Notes: generated by a model not told the origin, from the letters alone. Numbered from the stretch's first letter, positions 9,078-19,100 are shown. The stretch: 64,000 nt of DNA from Stenotrophomonas pavanii (GCF_900101175.1 NZ_FNFQ01000014.1:62001-126000), one strand, 5' to 3'. Numbers and translations are program-made.

Positions 9078-9836
9078 CTACAGCTCGCGCACCCAGATGT
9101 TGCGGTAGCTGACCCTGGAGTCATGCTCCTGCAGATAGAGCGGCGCACAGGCATGGGGCGAATACGAGGGCGCCCCGATGTACTCGGTCTTGCCTGCCAG
9201 CACGGTGTCATCCTGCACCAGCACGCCGTTGTGCAGCACCGTGATGCGCGCAGGCGAAATCAGCCCGCCTCCCGCCGAGAAGCGCGGTGCCTTCCAGAGG
9301 ATGTCGTAGGCCTGCCACTGGCCCGGCGCGCGCGAGGCATTCACCCGCGGCATGGCCTGCTTGTAGATGGAGCCGGCCTGGCCATTGGCATAGGTCGGGT
9401 TGTTGTAGCTGTCGAGCACCTGCAGTTCATACCGTTCCTGCAGGAAGATCCCGCTGTTGCCGCGGTTCTGGCCGTCGAAGCCCTTCGTTTCGGCGGGAGT
9501 ACGCCATTCGACATGCAGCTGGACATCGCAGAAGCGTTGCCGGGTACGGATGCCCTTGCTGCCCGGAACGACCGTCATCGCGCCCCCGGCAACCTTCCAG
9601 GGCACGCGTCCGCCCTGCTCCGATTCCCACGCGGACACATCCTTGCCATCGAACAGCACGATCGCGTCGGAGGGGGCCTTGCCTGGCGGCGTGGCCACGA
9701 CAGCGGGTACGGGGGTCCACACTTCGGTCTTCTTCGGGTCACGTGCAGCGTCGGCACTGTCCTGCGCCGATGCCGATGCCGTGGCCAGCAGGCCGGCGGT
9801 GGCCAGCACTGTGCGGATCATCCTGGTGTTGTCCAT
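9078..9836 (-). CDS. DUF1080 (3-keto-disaccharide hydrolase domain) secreted protein
   Basis: A 252-residue protein with a Sec signal peptide (MIRTVLATAGLLATASASA), then a DUF1080/PF06439 lectin-like fold. Typical family features are IVLFDGKDVSAW near the start, CDVQLHVEWRTP in the middle and FLQERYELQVLDSY. Family members hydrolyse or eliminate 3-keto-glycosides. The ATG at 9836 shares one base with the TGA of the subunit 3 gene (TGATG), so translation is probably coupled. It is the last gene of the minus-strand operon. The expected substrate is a 3-keto-glycoside made by the GMC complex. Confidence 0.88.
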   Translation of the reverse strand: MDNTRMIRTVLATAGLLATASASAQDSADAARDPKKTEVWTPVPAVVATPPGKAPSDAIVLFDGKDVSAWESEQGGRVPWKVAGGAMTVVPGSKGIRTRQRFCDVQLHVEWRTPAETKGFDGQNRGNSGIFLQERYELQVLDSYNNPTYANGQAGSIYKQAMPRVNASRAPGQWQAYDILWKAPRFSAGGGLISPARITVLHNGVLVQDDTVLAGKTEYIGAPSYSPHACAPLYLQEHDSRVSYRNIWVREL

Positions 9837-10411
9837 CAGCTGGTCCCCCACGCCGGCGTACCGGGGACATAGGCGAGGTCGCCATCGTAGCGTCCCGGCA
9901 CGGCGACGTACTGCAGCACTCCGGTCGCGCCGACCTTGGAGGTGAAGAAGCCGAAAATGGCCAGCTGCTTGATCATCGTGAAGTAATGCGGCATGGCCTC
10001 GCCCTCTTCGGGCGTCCCGGTTTCGGTCACCTCGGCAGGGCGTGCCCTGGCTTCCGCGTCCAGGCGGCGCAGCAGTTCGGTGCGGGCGTCCGGCGTGAGC
10101 GACACGAAACGACCGCCTGCGCGCGTGTTGATGTCGGCCAGGCCGGTGCGGAACGCTGCCTGCTGGCGGGCGGTGTAGCAGTCGCTGACGAACGTGGCCA
10201 TGAACAGGCCGGCGCCGGCATCCTTTGCACCCGGTGTCCGGGTCCGCGGCAGGATGGTCTCGGCGATCTCGTCGAGCATGCCGATATCGGCGTCGGAGAA
10301 CGCGGGCATCGCCCCGGTTGCCGGAACCTTGCCATGCACCAGGGCCGGCAGGCCGACCATGGCCGTACCGGTGGCTGCAACGATCATCTTCAGCAGTTCG
10401 CGGCGGTCCAT
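9836..10411 (-). CDS. Gluconate 2-dehydrogenase subunit 3 family protein
   Basis: A 191-residue protein whose N-terminus DRRELLKMIVAATGTAMV resembles a twin-arginine export signal. The remainder is the gluconate 2-dehydrogenase subunit 3 fold, with DEIAETILPRT, CYTARQQAAF and a conserved Phe-rich C-terminus (KQLAIFGFFTS). Such subunits escort and stabilise GMC-type flavin dehydrogenases across the membrane. Both ends overlap neighbours by one base (TGATG), first with the GMC gene and then with the DUF1080 gene. This suggests strict co-translation. It probably carries the GMC subunit through Tat, because that subunit has no signal of its own. Confidence 0.88.
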   Translation of the reverse strand: MDRRELLKMIVAATGTAMVGLPALVHGKVPATGAMPAFSDADIGMLDEIAETILPRTRTPGAKDAGAGLFMATFVSDCYTARQQAAFRTGLADINTRAGGRFVSLTPDARTELLRRLDAEARARPAEVTETGTPEEGEAMPHYFTMIKQLAIFGFFTSKVGATGVLQYVAVPGRYDGDLAYVPGTPAWGTS

Positions 10412-12096
10412 CACAGGTTCCCCGCTTTCAGTTCGCGCACCGCATGGTCGGCCGCGCGCGCGGTCAGCGCCATGTAGGTCAACGAGGGGTTCACGCAGGC
10501 GCTGGAGGTCATGCAGGCACCGTCGGTGACGTAGACGTTGGGCGCATCCCAGACCTGGTTGTGCGCGTTCAATACCGAACTCTTCCGATCACGTCCCATG
10601 CGCGCGGTCCCCATCTCATGGATGCCCTTGCCCGGGGCGTAGTCGTTGTCGTGCATCTTCACGTCCTTGACCCCGGCCGCCTCCAGCATCTCGGCGGCAT
10701 CGGCGGCCATGTCCTTGCGCATCGCCAGTTCGTTGGCACGCATGGACACATCCATCGCCAGCACCGGCAGCCCCCACTTGTCCTTGCGGTCGCGGTCCAG
10801 GCGGATCGCATTGTCGTGGTGCGGCAGCATTTCACCGAACCCGGTCATGCCGATGCGCCAGTCGCCCGGTACGGTCAGCGCCTCCTTCAGATCGGCACCG
10901 ATGTTCAGCTCGGCGATCTCGCGCGACCAGCCGGTGCGGCTGGCACCGCCCTGGTAGCCGAACCCGCGCAGGTAACCCCGCTTGTCGGACGCGACGTTGC
11001 GGAAGCGCGGAATGTAGAAGCCGCAGGGACGGCGGCCGAAGTAGTACTTGTCTTCGTAGCCCTCGACCCGGCCCGAGGCGCCCGCACCGAAATGATGGTC
11101 CATCACGTTGTGCCCCAGCTCGCCCGACGAAGAACCCAGTCCCCCGTCCCAGACGTCGGTCGCCGAATTCATCAGCAGCCAGGTGGAGTTGAACGACGAC
11201 GCGTTGAGGAAGATGACCTTGGCGGTGTACTGGTAGGTCTGCCCGGTTTCGGCGTCGATCACCTCCACGCCACGCGCACGCTTGCGGTCCTTGTCGTAGA
11301 GCACTTCCTTGACGATCGAGAACGGCCGCAGCGTCAGGTTGCCGGTCTTCATCGCCGCCGGCAGCGTCGCCGACTGGGTCGAGAAGTAGGCACCGAAGGG
11401 ACAGCCCAGGATGCACTTGTTGCGGTACTGGCAGTTCACGCGCCCCTGCTCGGGCATCGGCTGGGTGATGTTGGCCGTGCGCGAGTGGATCATGTGCCGC
11501 GTTCCGCCAAAGGCCTTCTTGATCCGAGCGGCCACGTCCTTCTCGACGATGTTCAACGGGATCGGCGGCAGGAACTCGCCGTCCGGGAGCACGTCCAGTC
11601 CTTCGCGCGTGCCGGCGATGCCGGCGAACTTCTCCACATGGTCGTACCACGGCGCGATGTCGGCATAGCGGATCGGCCAGTCGGTGGCAATGCCATCCTT
11701 GAGGTTGGCTTCGAAGTCCAGGTCGGAAAACCGATAGCTCTGCCGGCCCCACATCAGCGAGCGCCCACCCACGTGGTAGCCACGGAACCAGTCGAAGCGC
11801 TTGGTCTCGATGTAGGGCGAGTCCCGCTCGTTGGCCCACATTCCTTCCAGGTTCTCGGCCAGGCCGTAGTCGCGCATCAGCACCGGGAACGCGGCCTTCA
11901 TCGCCTGCGTCGGCCGGTTGCGATGCGGGAAATCCCACGCTTCCTTCATCGCGTTGACGTAGTCCTTGACGTGCTCGATGTTGCGCCCGCGTTCCAGCAT
12001 CAGGACCTTCAGGCCCTTCTCGGTCAGCTCCTTCGCTGCCCAGCCGCCACTGATTCCCGAGCCAACAACAATGGCGTCGTAGTGATTATCTGCCAT
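10411..12096 (-). CDS. GMC family FAD dehydrogenase, probable glucoside 3-dehydrogenase catalytic subunit
   Basis: A 561-residue glucose-methanol-choline oxidoreductase. The N-terminal FAD motif is VVGSGISGGWAAKEL, a second flavin region is GGRSLMWGRQSY, and the C-terminal half carries HEMGTARMG and the NPSLT tail with the active-site His/Asn. A cysteine cluster NCQYRNKCILGC lies near residue 220. It is reminiscent of the iron-sulfur site of FAD glucose dehydrogenases. There is no signal peptide, consistent with export together with the Tat-type subunit 3. Cytochrome-linked hexopyranoside/glucoside 3-dehydrogenases have been characterised from Stenotrophomonas, and this gene set matches their organisation. 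Other sugar or polyol oxidations remain possible. Confidence 0.88.
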   Translation of the reverse strand: MADNHYDAIVVGSGISGGWAAKELTEKGLKVLMLERGRNIEHVKDYVNAMKEAWDFPHRNRPTQAMKAAFPVLMRDYGLAENLEGMWANERDSPYIETKRFDWFRGYHVGGRSLMWGRQSYRFSDLDFEANLKDGIATDWPIRYADIAPWYDHVEKFAGIAGTREGLDVLPDGEFLPPIPLNIVEKDVAARIKKAFGGTRHMIHSRTANITQPMPEQGRVNCQYRNKCILGCPFGAYFSTQSATLPAAMKTGNLTLRPFSIVKEVLYDKDRKRARGVEVIDAETGQTYQYTAKVIFLNASSFNSTWLLMNSATDVWDGGLGSSSGELGHNVMDHHFGAGASGRVEGYEDKYYFGRRPCGFYIPRFRNVASDKRGYLRGFGYQGGASRTGWSREIAELNIGADLKEALTVPGDWRIGMTGFGEMLPHHDNAIRLDRDRKDKWGLPVLAMDVSMRANELAMRKDMAADAAEMLEAAGVKDVKMHDNDYAPGKGIHEMGTARMGRDRKSSVLNAHNQVWDAPNVYVTDGACMTSSACVNPSLTYMALTARAADHAVRELKAGNL

Positions 12097-12123
12097 GGGT
12101 CTCTCACCTGGGTGGATATCGTT

Positions 12124-13023
12124 TCAGACGTCGCAGAGGCGGATCGCCTCGCGCAATGAACCAACAGGATCGGGCGCGGCAGGCATGAACTCCTGCGCCA
12201 CATACCCCTCGAAACCGGTGTCGCGGATCGCGCGGCAGATCGCTGCATAGTTCAGCTCCTGCTGGTCTCCGATCTCATGCCGGCCAGGCACGCCTGCGGT
12301 GTGGTAGTGCTTGAAGCAGGCGTGATGCTTGCCGATGGTGGCGATGATGTCGCCCTCCATGATCTGCATGTGGTAGATGTCGTACAGCAGGCCGAAGTTG
12401 TCCGAGCCGAGCCGCTGGCACAGCTCCACGCCCCAGGCCGAGTGGTCGCACAGGTAGTCGCGGTGATCGACCTTGGAGTTGAGCAGCTCCATCACCAGCA
12501 CGACGCCACGCTTCTCGGCATGCCCGAGGATGCGCTTGAGGCCAGCCTCGGCATTGGCCATGCCGTCATGCGGGTCCATGCCGTTGCGGTTGCCGGAGAA
12601 GCAGATGAGATTCCGGTAACCGGCATCGGCCACCAGATCGATGTGCCGCGTGTAGCGCTCTACCAGCGGGTCGTGGACCTCACGGCCGGCAAAGCCCTGG
12701 GTCAGGCCCAGCTCCGCGCCATTGCACATCGAGCTGTACACGCCATGGGCCTTCAGCGTGGGCCAGTCTTCCGGGCCAACCAGGTCGATGGCGGCGAAGC
12801 CGATGTCCTTCACCGTCGCACAGAGCTGGGCGACCGACAGCTGCGGGAAGGTCCAGCGTGCGACGGAATGCTTCAGGTTGCCCTTCAGCGGTGCAGTGGT
12901 GGCGAATGCAGTCCGCGCGCCCACTGTAGTACCCAGGGCCACGCTTCCAGCGACAGCGATACGAAGCGCATCACGCCGTGTCAGCCCACCTGCCGGGACC
13001 GGTCTGATTGTATGGATGGACAT
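12124..13023 (-). CDS. Exported TIM-barrel protein, hydroxypyruvate isomerase-like
   Basis: A 299-residue protein with a Tat-like N-terminus (LTRRDALRIAVAGSVALG), then a TIM barrel of the hydroxypyruvate isomerase/sugar epimerase type. Candidate metal ligands are Glu in VMELLNSKVDH, Asp/His in LLYDIYHMQ, His in HYHTAGVPGRHEIG and Glu in VAQEFMP. The ATG at 13023 lies directly behind GGAGGTGG. It is the first gene of the minus-strand operon, 27 bp ahead of the GMC gene. A LacI-type operator sits 49 bp upstream. Despite the family name, a periplasmic location argues for epimerisation or lyase action on keto-glycosides rather than hydroxypyruvate metabolism. Confidence 0.84.
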   Translation of the reverse strand: MSIHTIRPVPAGGLTRRDALRIAVAGSVALGTTVGARTAFATTAPLKGNLKHSVARWTFPQLSVAQLCATVKDIGFAAIDLVGPEDWPTLKAHGVYSSMCNGAELGLTQGFAGREVHDPLVERYTRHIDLVADAGYRNLICFSGNRNGMDPHDGMANAEAGLKRILGHAEKRGVVLVMELLNSKVDHRDYLCDHSAWGVELCQRLGSDNFGLLYDIYHMQIMEGDIIATIGKHHACFKHYHTAGVPGRHEIGDQQELNYAAICRAIRDTGFEGYVAQEFMPAAPDPVGSLREAIRLCDV

Positions 13024-13071
13024 CCACCTCCCGGCCTCCCAACCGGTATCAAACGCAACGATTCACAGCAA

Positions 13072-13085
13072 TGCAATCGATTGCA
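13072..13085. promoter_or_regulatory. LacI-type operator, copy 2
   Basis: TGCAATCGATTGCA, identical base for base to the palindrome at 4391-4404, lies 49 bp upstream of the exported TIM-barrel gene (minus strand). It links the minus-strand GMC/DUF1080 operon to the LacI-type regulator encoded 9 kb away. A half site (TGCAATCG) at 13157-13164 is probably chance. Confidence 0.85.
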
Positions 13086-13169
13086 CCATAGGGGAGGAAA
13101 CTGGATGCTTGCAAGTTGCGGTGCACGAAAACTGATGCTGCGAGGCACAACTCCGATGCAATCGCGGAA

Positions 13170-13203
13170 AAAGAAAAGCCCCGCATGAGCGGGGCTTTCT
13201 TTT
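13170..13203 (-). terminator. Rho-independent terminator of ssb (bidirectional)
   Basis: A ten-pair stem (AAAGCCCCGC / GCGGGGCTTT, loop of 4) with a T-rich tract on the minus strand lies 22 bp past the ssb stop. A shorter T tract on the other side means it could also work on the plus strand. Confidence 0.9.
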
Positions 13204-13224
13204 CTGCTGCAGGCGAGCGTCCGA

Positions 13225-13797
13225 TCAGAACGGAATATCGTCGTCAGCGAAGTCGTCCATCGGCGGCGCCTGCTGCGGCTGCGGGCGCTGGTTGCCGCCC
13301 TGGTTGCCGTAACCGCCGCCCTGGTTGCCGCCCTGGTTGCCATAGCCGCCGCCCTGGCCGCCACGCTGGCCACCGCCGCCGCCGTACTCCTGGCGCGGCG
13401 CCTGCTGGCGCTGCGGACGATCGCCGCCGTAGTTGCCACCACCGCCACCGCCGCCGCCTTCACCGCGGCCGCCCAGCATCTGCATTTCATCGGCGATGAT
13501 GTCCGTGGAGTACTTCTCCACGCCGTCCTGGCCGGTGTACTTGTCGTAGCGCAGGCTGCCTTCGACGTAGACCGAGCTGCCCTTGCGCAGGTACTCGCCG
13601 GCGATCTCGCCGAGCTTGCCGAAGAACACCACGCGGTGCCATTCGGTGCGCTCCTGCTGGTTGCCATCCTTGTCCTTGCGGACGCTGGTGGTGGCCAGGC
13701 TGATGCGGGTGATCGCCATGCCGCCCTGGGTGTACTTCACGTCCGGGTCGTTGCCGAGATTGCCGACCAGGATGACTTTGTTGATGCCGCGCGCCAT
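13225..13797 (-). CDS. ssb: Single-stranded DNA-binding protein
   Basis: A 190-residue SSB. Residues 1-110 form the OB fold ([20 protein letters not shown] near the start, [18 protein letters not shown] in the middle). A long Gly/Gln/Asn-rich linker contains two tandem copies of [11 protein letters not shown]. The acidic tip [10 protein letters not shown], which docks partner repair proteins, is intact. The frame stays open for 111 codons further upstream, but the ATG at 13797 gives the standard N-terminus and has AAGG before it. The protein covers single-stranded DNA in replication, recombination and repair. It is followed by a strong terminator. Confidence 0.97.
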   Translation of the reverse strand: MARGINKVILVGNLGNDPDVKYTQGGMAITRISLATTSVRKDKDGNQQERTEWHRVVFFGKLGEIAGEYLRKGSSVYVEGSLRYDKYTGQDGVEKYSTDIIADEMQMLGGRGEGGGGGGGGNYGGDRPQRQQAPRQEYGGGGGQRGGQGGGYGNQGGNQGGGYGNQGGNQRPQPQQAPPMDDFADDDIPF

Positions 13798-14088
13798 AGG
13801 TACCTTCGTCCGTTGTCCAGGGGCAGACCGCCAGTGATAGCACAGCCCCGGGCGGGGTGCAGTACGCTGGGCCGCCCCTGGTGAAATTTGGGGGAATGCG
13901 AGAACGACGCATCTTACCATTGCCGCCGCCATCCGCCCGGTCAGGACACCCCGACCGCACCGAAGGACCAGGCTGATTTCCTTGTCCGGCAATGACTTAC
14001 CTGCGCCCAGGCCGACGTTGAGAGGGGCATTCGCGTCTGCGCATGGCATCATGCCCGGGCACCTTCCACCTGCCCGCTCCGCCCGCAC

Positions 14089-15120
14089 ATGACGATCAAA
14101 GGCAAAGCCACCTCCCTGGACATCGCCCACCTGGCCGGAGTCTCACAGCCCACGGTGTCGCGGGCCCTGCGTGGCAGCCCGATGGTCAACGCCGAGACCC
14201 GTGAGCGCATCCTGCGCATTGCCCGCGAGCTGAACTACAAGGTCGACAAGAATGCCTCCAGCCTGCGCCTGCGCAATGCCGGCACGCTGGCCCTGCTGTT
14301 CTTCGAGGACCCGACCAACGATGACTCGCTGATCAACCCGTTCTTCCATTCGATGCTGGGCTCGATCACCCGCGCCTGCGCGCTGCATGGGCAGGACCTG
14401 CTGGTCTCGTTCCAGCAGCTGTCCACCGACTGGCAGGCCGATTACGAGGACAGCAACAAGGCCGACGGCATCATCCTGCTCGGCTACGGCGACTACCACG
14501 AATCGCGCGACCGCCTGCAGCGGCTGGTCGAACAGGGCACGCATTTCGTGCGCTGGGGCGCCGCCCTGCCCGGCCAGCCCGGTGTCTCGATCGGCAGCGA
14601 CAACTTCCAGGGCGGGCATGACATCACCACCCACCTGTTGCAGCAGGGCTGCCGCCGCATCGCCTTCCTCGGCCATGCCTCCAGCCATTACCCCGAATTC
14701 CAGGAGCGCTACCGCGGCCACGTCGCGGCCCTGCAGGAACATGGCCTGGCCGCCGAACCGGCGCTGCAGCACGACGCCATCACCACCGAAGCCTCTGGCC
14801 AGCAGGCCTGCCAGGCGCTGCTGGCGCGCGCTGAACCAGTCGATGCGATCTGCGCGGCCAGCGACCTGATCGCCATCGGCGCGATCCGCGCCCTGCGCGA
14901 CGCCGGGCTGCGCGTACCGCAGGACGTGGCGGTCACCGGCTTCGACGACATCCCGCTGGCGGCTTCGGTGTCCCCGGCGCTGACCACCGTACAGCAGGAC
15001 ACCAAGCAGGCCGGGCAGCTGCTGGTGGAACGCCTGCTGGCGCTGATCGGCCGGCAGCCGGTGGACAGCCAGAGCATCCCGGTGAAGCTGGTGGTGCGCG
15101 AATCGTCCCTGCGCGGGTAA
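14089..15120 (+). CDS. LacI family transcriptional regulator
   Basis: A 343-residue LacI/GalR protein. The HTH is [20 protein letters not shown] near residues 9-28, and the effector domain includes [26 protein letters not shown] and [20 protein letters not shown]. No sugar gene is directly adjacent: the next gene is an ABC ATPase 118 bp downstream. The 290 bp upstream back onto ssb. It is a candidate regulator for the maltodextrin operators at 26371, 28623 and 33565, because no regulator lies within that block, but nothing in the sequence proves it. Confidence 0.9.
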   Translation: MTIKGKATSLDIAHLAGVSQPTVSRALRGSPMVNAETRERILRIARELNYKVDKNASSLRLRNAGTLALLFFEDPTNDDSLINPFFHSMLGSITRACALHGQDLLVSFQQLSTDWQADYEDSNKADGIILLGYGDYHESRDRLQRLVEQGTHFVRWGAALPGQPGVSIGSDNFQGGHDITTHLLQQGCRRIAFLGHASSHYPEFQERYRGHVAALQEHGLAAEPALQHDAITTEASGQQACQALLARAEPVDAICAASDLIAIGAIRALRDAGLRVPQDVAVTGFDDIPLAASVSPALTTVQQDTKQAGQLLVERLLALIGRQPVDSQSIPVKLVVRESSLRG

Positions 15121-15238
15121 GCGCTGTCCCTGCCAACGCGCGACGGCGGGATTTCCCCCCCATGACCAACGGCGGATGCGGACCGGGGCGATTGCGCGGA
15201 TAACGCGCAGACAACGTCCAGGGAAAGGTGTACGTCGC

Positions 15239-16141
15239 ATGCTGAAGATCGATTCGCTGTCCAAGACCTACGCCAACGGCGTGCACGCTCTCAACAACGT
15301 CAGCCTGGACATCCCGCGCGGCATGTTCGGCCTGCTTGGGCCCAACGGCGCTGGCAAGTCCTCGCTGATGCGCACGCTGTCCACCCTGCAGGAAGCCGAC
15401 AGCGGTACGGCTGTCCTCAGCATTCCGGGCGAGGCACCGATCGACGTGCTGCGCGACAAGGACGCGGTGCGTCGCCGCCTGGGCTACCTGCCGCAGGATT
15501 TTGGCGTGTACCCGAAAGTCAGCGCGCTGGACCTGCTGGAACACTTCGCGGTGCTCAAGGGACTGACCCAGCGCGCGCAGCGCCGCGAAGTGGTCGATGG
15601 ACTGCTGCAGCAGGTGAACCTGTGGGACGCGCGCAAGCGCAAGCTCGGCACCTACTCCGGCGGCATGCGCCAGCGCTTCGGCATTGCCCAGGCATTGCTG
15701 GGTGACCCACGGCTGGTGATCGTCGACGAGCCCACTGCCGGCCTCGACCCGGAGGAACGCAACCGCTTCCTCAACCTGCTGGCCGCGATCGGCGAGAACG
15801 TGGCGGTGATCCTGTCCACCCATATCGTCGAGGACGTGACCGACCTGTGCCCGACGATGGCGATCATGAACAAGGGCCAGGTACTGCTGAGCGGCCGCCC
15901 CAGCGAGGCGATCGACGCCCTGCAGCACCAGGTCTGGCGCAAGCAGGTCGATCCTTCGGAGCTGGCCGAGCATGAAGCGCGCCATGTGGTGCTGTCGACC
16001 CGGCTGGTCGGTGGCCGCCCGGTGATCCATGTGCACAGCGCCAACGACCCCGGCGACGGCTTCGCGGCCGTGGCCCCCGACCTCGAGGACGTGTACTTCC
16101 AGCGCCTGCGCCTGCAGGCCCGTGCCCGCGCGGCAGCCTGA
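15239..16141 (+). CDS. ABC transporter ATP-binding protein (ABC-2 type)
   Basis: A 300-residue ATPase. Walker A is [11 protein letters not shown] (about residues 32-42), the signature is [10 protein letters not shown], and Walker B is [14 protein letters not shown]. The C-terminal stretch of about 80 residues beyond the nucleotide-binding fold is usual for ABC-2 exporters. The ATG at 15239 follows GGGAAAGG; an upstream in-frame start would add 21 residues before a standard ABC N-terminus. The permease/peptidase fusion gene starts 12 bp later, so the two form an operon and a complex. The cargo is unknown. Confidence 0.93.
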   Translation: MLKIDSLSKTYANGVHALNNVSLDIPRGMFGLLGPNGAGKSSLMRTLSTLQEADSGTAVLSIPGEAPIDVLRDKDAVRRRLGYLPQDFGVYPKVSALDLLEHFAVLKGLTQRAQRREVVDGLLQQVNLWDARKRKLGTYSGGMRQRFGIAQALLGDPRLVIVDEPTAGLDPEERNRFLNLLAAIGENVAVILSTHIVEDVTDLCPTMAIMNKGQVLLSGRPSEAIDALQHQVWRKQVDPSELAEHEARHVVLSTRLVGGRPVIHVHSANDPGDGFAAVAPDLEDVYFQRLRLQARARAAA

Positions 16142-16153
16142 GCGGAGCACGCC

Positions 16154-19100
16154 ATGATCCTCAACTTCTTCCGTTTCGAGCTGCGCGAGCAGCTGCGCTC
16201 GCCCCTGCTGTGGCTGCTGGCCGGGCTGTTCGCCCTGCTCGCCTTCGCCGCCGCGTCCAGTGACGCCGTACAGATCGGTGGCGGCAGCGGCAACGTGCAC
16301 AGCAACGCGCCGACCGTGATCGCACAGATGCTGGGGATCTTCACCCTGCTCGGCATGCTGGTGACTGCGCTGTTCGTCAGCAATGCGCTGCTGCGTGACT
16401 TCGAACTGGGCACCGCCGAATTGATCTTCGCCAGCCCGGTGAAACGCCGCGACTACCTGGCCGGGCGCATCGCCGCGGCCCTGGCCACCGGCCTGCTGTT
16501 CTACCTGCTGGTCGCTTTCGGGCTCTGGCTGGCACCGTTCATGCCCTGGGTGGACGCCGAGCGCATGGGGCCGATCAGCTGGCAGGGCTATGCCTGGAGT
16601 TTTGCGGTCATCGTCATTCCCAACCTGTTGTTCACCACCGCGCTGCTGTCACTGCTGGCGGCGGTCACGCGTTCGATCCTGTGGGTCTACATCGGGCTGG
16701 TGGCCTACCTGGTGCTGTTCGGCGCCAGCGCGGCGGTGCTGCGCGACATCGACAACACCTGGCTGGCGGTGCTCAGCGAGCCTTTGGGCATGCGCGCCCT
16801 GTCGCGCACCATCCGCTACTGGTCCACCGCCGAGCACAACAGCGGCGTTCCCGGCCTGGCGGGCTACCTGCTGGCCAACCGTGCCCTGTGGCTGGGTGTG
16901 ACGGCGCTGCTGTTCGCCGCCACGTTCGCCCTGTTCCGCACCGAGCGCAGCGGCAGCGGCCGTCGTCGCTGGGGCCGCCGGCAGGCGCAGCCGGTTGCCG
17001 ACGCCGCAGCGCTTCGGCCCACCCGCACCCCGTTGCCGCGCGTGGTTCCGGCATTCAGTGCGTCCACCGCGTGGCAACAGTTCCTGCGCCAGGTGCGCTT
17101 CGATACACGCGGTGTACTGCGCAGCGTGCCGTTCATCGTGCTGCTGGTGCTGGGCATGGCCAATTTCCTGCCCAACGCGCTGTTCCGGCAGACCCTGTAC
17201 GGCACCTCGATCTGGCCGGTCACCTCGCAGATGATCATGGGCCTGCAGGGCGCTTTCAGCTGGCTGCTGGTGATCATCGTGCTGTTCTTCGCCGGTGAGC
17301 TGGTGTGGAAGGAACGCAGCGCGCGCATCAACGAAGTGACCGATGCCATGCCGGTGCCGAACTGGGTACCGCTGCTGGCCAAGTTCACCGCGCTGCTGGC
17401 AGTGATCATCTGCTTCCAGGCCGCCGGTGCGCTGGCGGCGATGGGCGTGCAGCTGGTCAAGGGCTACACCCACCTGGAGCCGCTGCTGTACCTGCGCAGC
17501 CTGGCGATGGATTCGGTGATCTACCTCCTGATGGGAGGCCTGGCCCTGGTGCTGCAGGTGCTCACCAACAACAAGTTCCTCGGCTACGCGCTGCTGATCG
17601 TGGTGATGATCGGCCAGGGCGTGCTCGGCATGCTGGACTACACGCAGAACCTGTACAACTTCGGTGGCTGGCCCAACGCTCCCTATTCGGACATGAACGG
17701 CTACGGCCACTTCCTGCCGGGGCAGCTGGCATTCCAGGGCTACTGGGCACTGTTCCTGCTGACCCTGATGTGCCTGGCGTCGGCATTCTGGGTGCGCGGT
17801 GTCAGCCAGGGCCTGCGCCAGCGCCTGGCCCTGGCCGGCCGCCGCCTGCGCGGCCCGACCGGCGTCTTCGCCGGACTTGCGGCATTGGCCTTCGCCGGCG
17901 TGGGCGGCTGGCTGTACTGGAGCACCAATATCCGCAACGAGTTCATCTCGCCCGACCAGCAGCTGGACCTGCAGGCCCGCTACGAGCGCGAGCTGTCGAA
18001 GTACCGCGCCCTGCCGCAGCCACGCATCGTGGCAGTGGACAACCGCGTGGACCTGTTCCCGGAATCGCAGTCGATGGTGATCGATGCGAACTGGACGGTG
18101 CGCAATACCCATGCCACGCCGATCCAGGACGTGCATGTTTCGATGGGCGATGACAAGCAGCTGGTCGACGTCGACCTGGGTGGGCAGACGCTGTCGTTGC
18201 GCGATGCCGATCTCGGCTACCGCATCTACCGCCTGCAGAAGCCGCTGCAGCCGGGCGAAACCCGCAACGTGCATTTCCGGGTGGTGCAGAATCCCAACGG
18301 CATCACCGCCGGTCAGGCTCCGAGCAACATCGTGGACAACGGCACCTTCTTCAACAGCCGCGTGCTGCCCTCGTTCGGCTACAGCGAGGGCGCCGAAATC
18401 ACCGATCGCAACGAGCGGCGCAAGCGCGGCCTGGGTGAACCCCGGCGCATGCCCAGGCTGGAGGACGAAGCGGCGCGCGCCAACACCTACATTGCCAACG
18501 ATGCCGACTGGCTCGACTTCCGCACCACGGTCTGCACCGCACCAGACCAGGTGGCGCTGGCCCCGGGCTACCTGCAGCACGAGACCACGGTCAACGGCCG
18601 GCGCTGCTTCAGCTATGCCATGGACCGGCCGATGCTGAACTTCTATGCCTATCTCTCGGCACGCTGGGAGGTGCGCAAGGCGAAGTACAAGGACATCCCG
18701 ATCGAGGTCTACTTCGATCCGGCGCACGGCTACAACGTGGACCGGATGATCGAGGCGGTGCAGAAGTCGCTGGCCTATTACGAGGCGAACTTCACCCCGT
18801 ACCAGCACCGCCAGGTACGCATCATCGAGTTCCCGGGCTATGCCCGCTTCGCGCAGTCGTTCGCCAACACCATCCCCTATTCCGAGGCCATCGGTTTCAT
18901 CGCCGACCTGCGCGACCCGGACAAGGTGGACTACGTGTTCTACGTGACCGCGCACGAGATCGCGCACCAGTGGTGGGCGCACCAGGTGATCGGTGCCAAC
19001 GTGCAGGGCGCGACCGTGCTGTCCGAATCGCTGTCGCAGTACTCGGCCTTGATGGTGATGGAGCAGGAATACGGCCGCCAGCACATGCGCCAGTTCCTCA

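Noticed and set aside
13157..13164. Half operator TGCAATCG near the ssb terminator
   Set aside because: Only one arm of the palindrome is present and no promoter for it is apparent.
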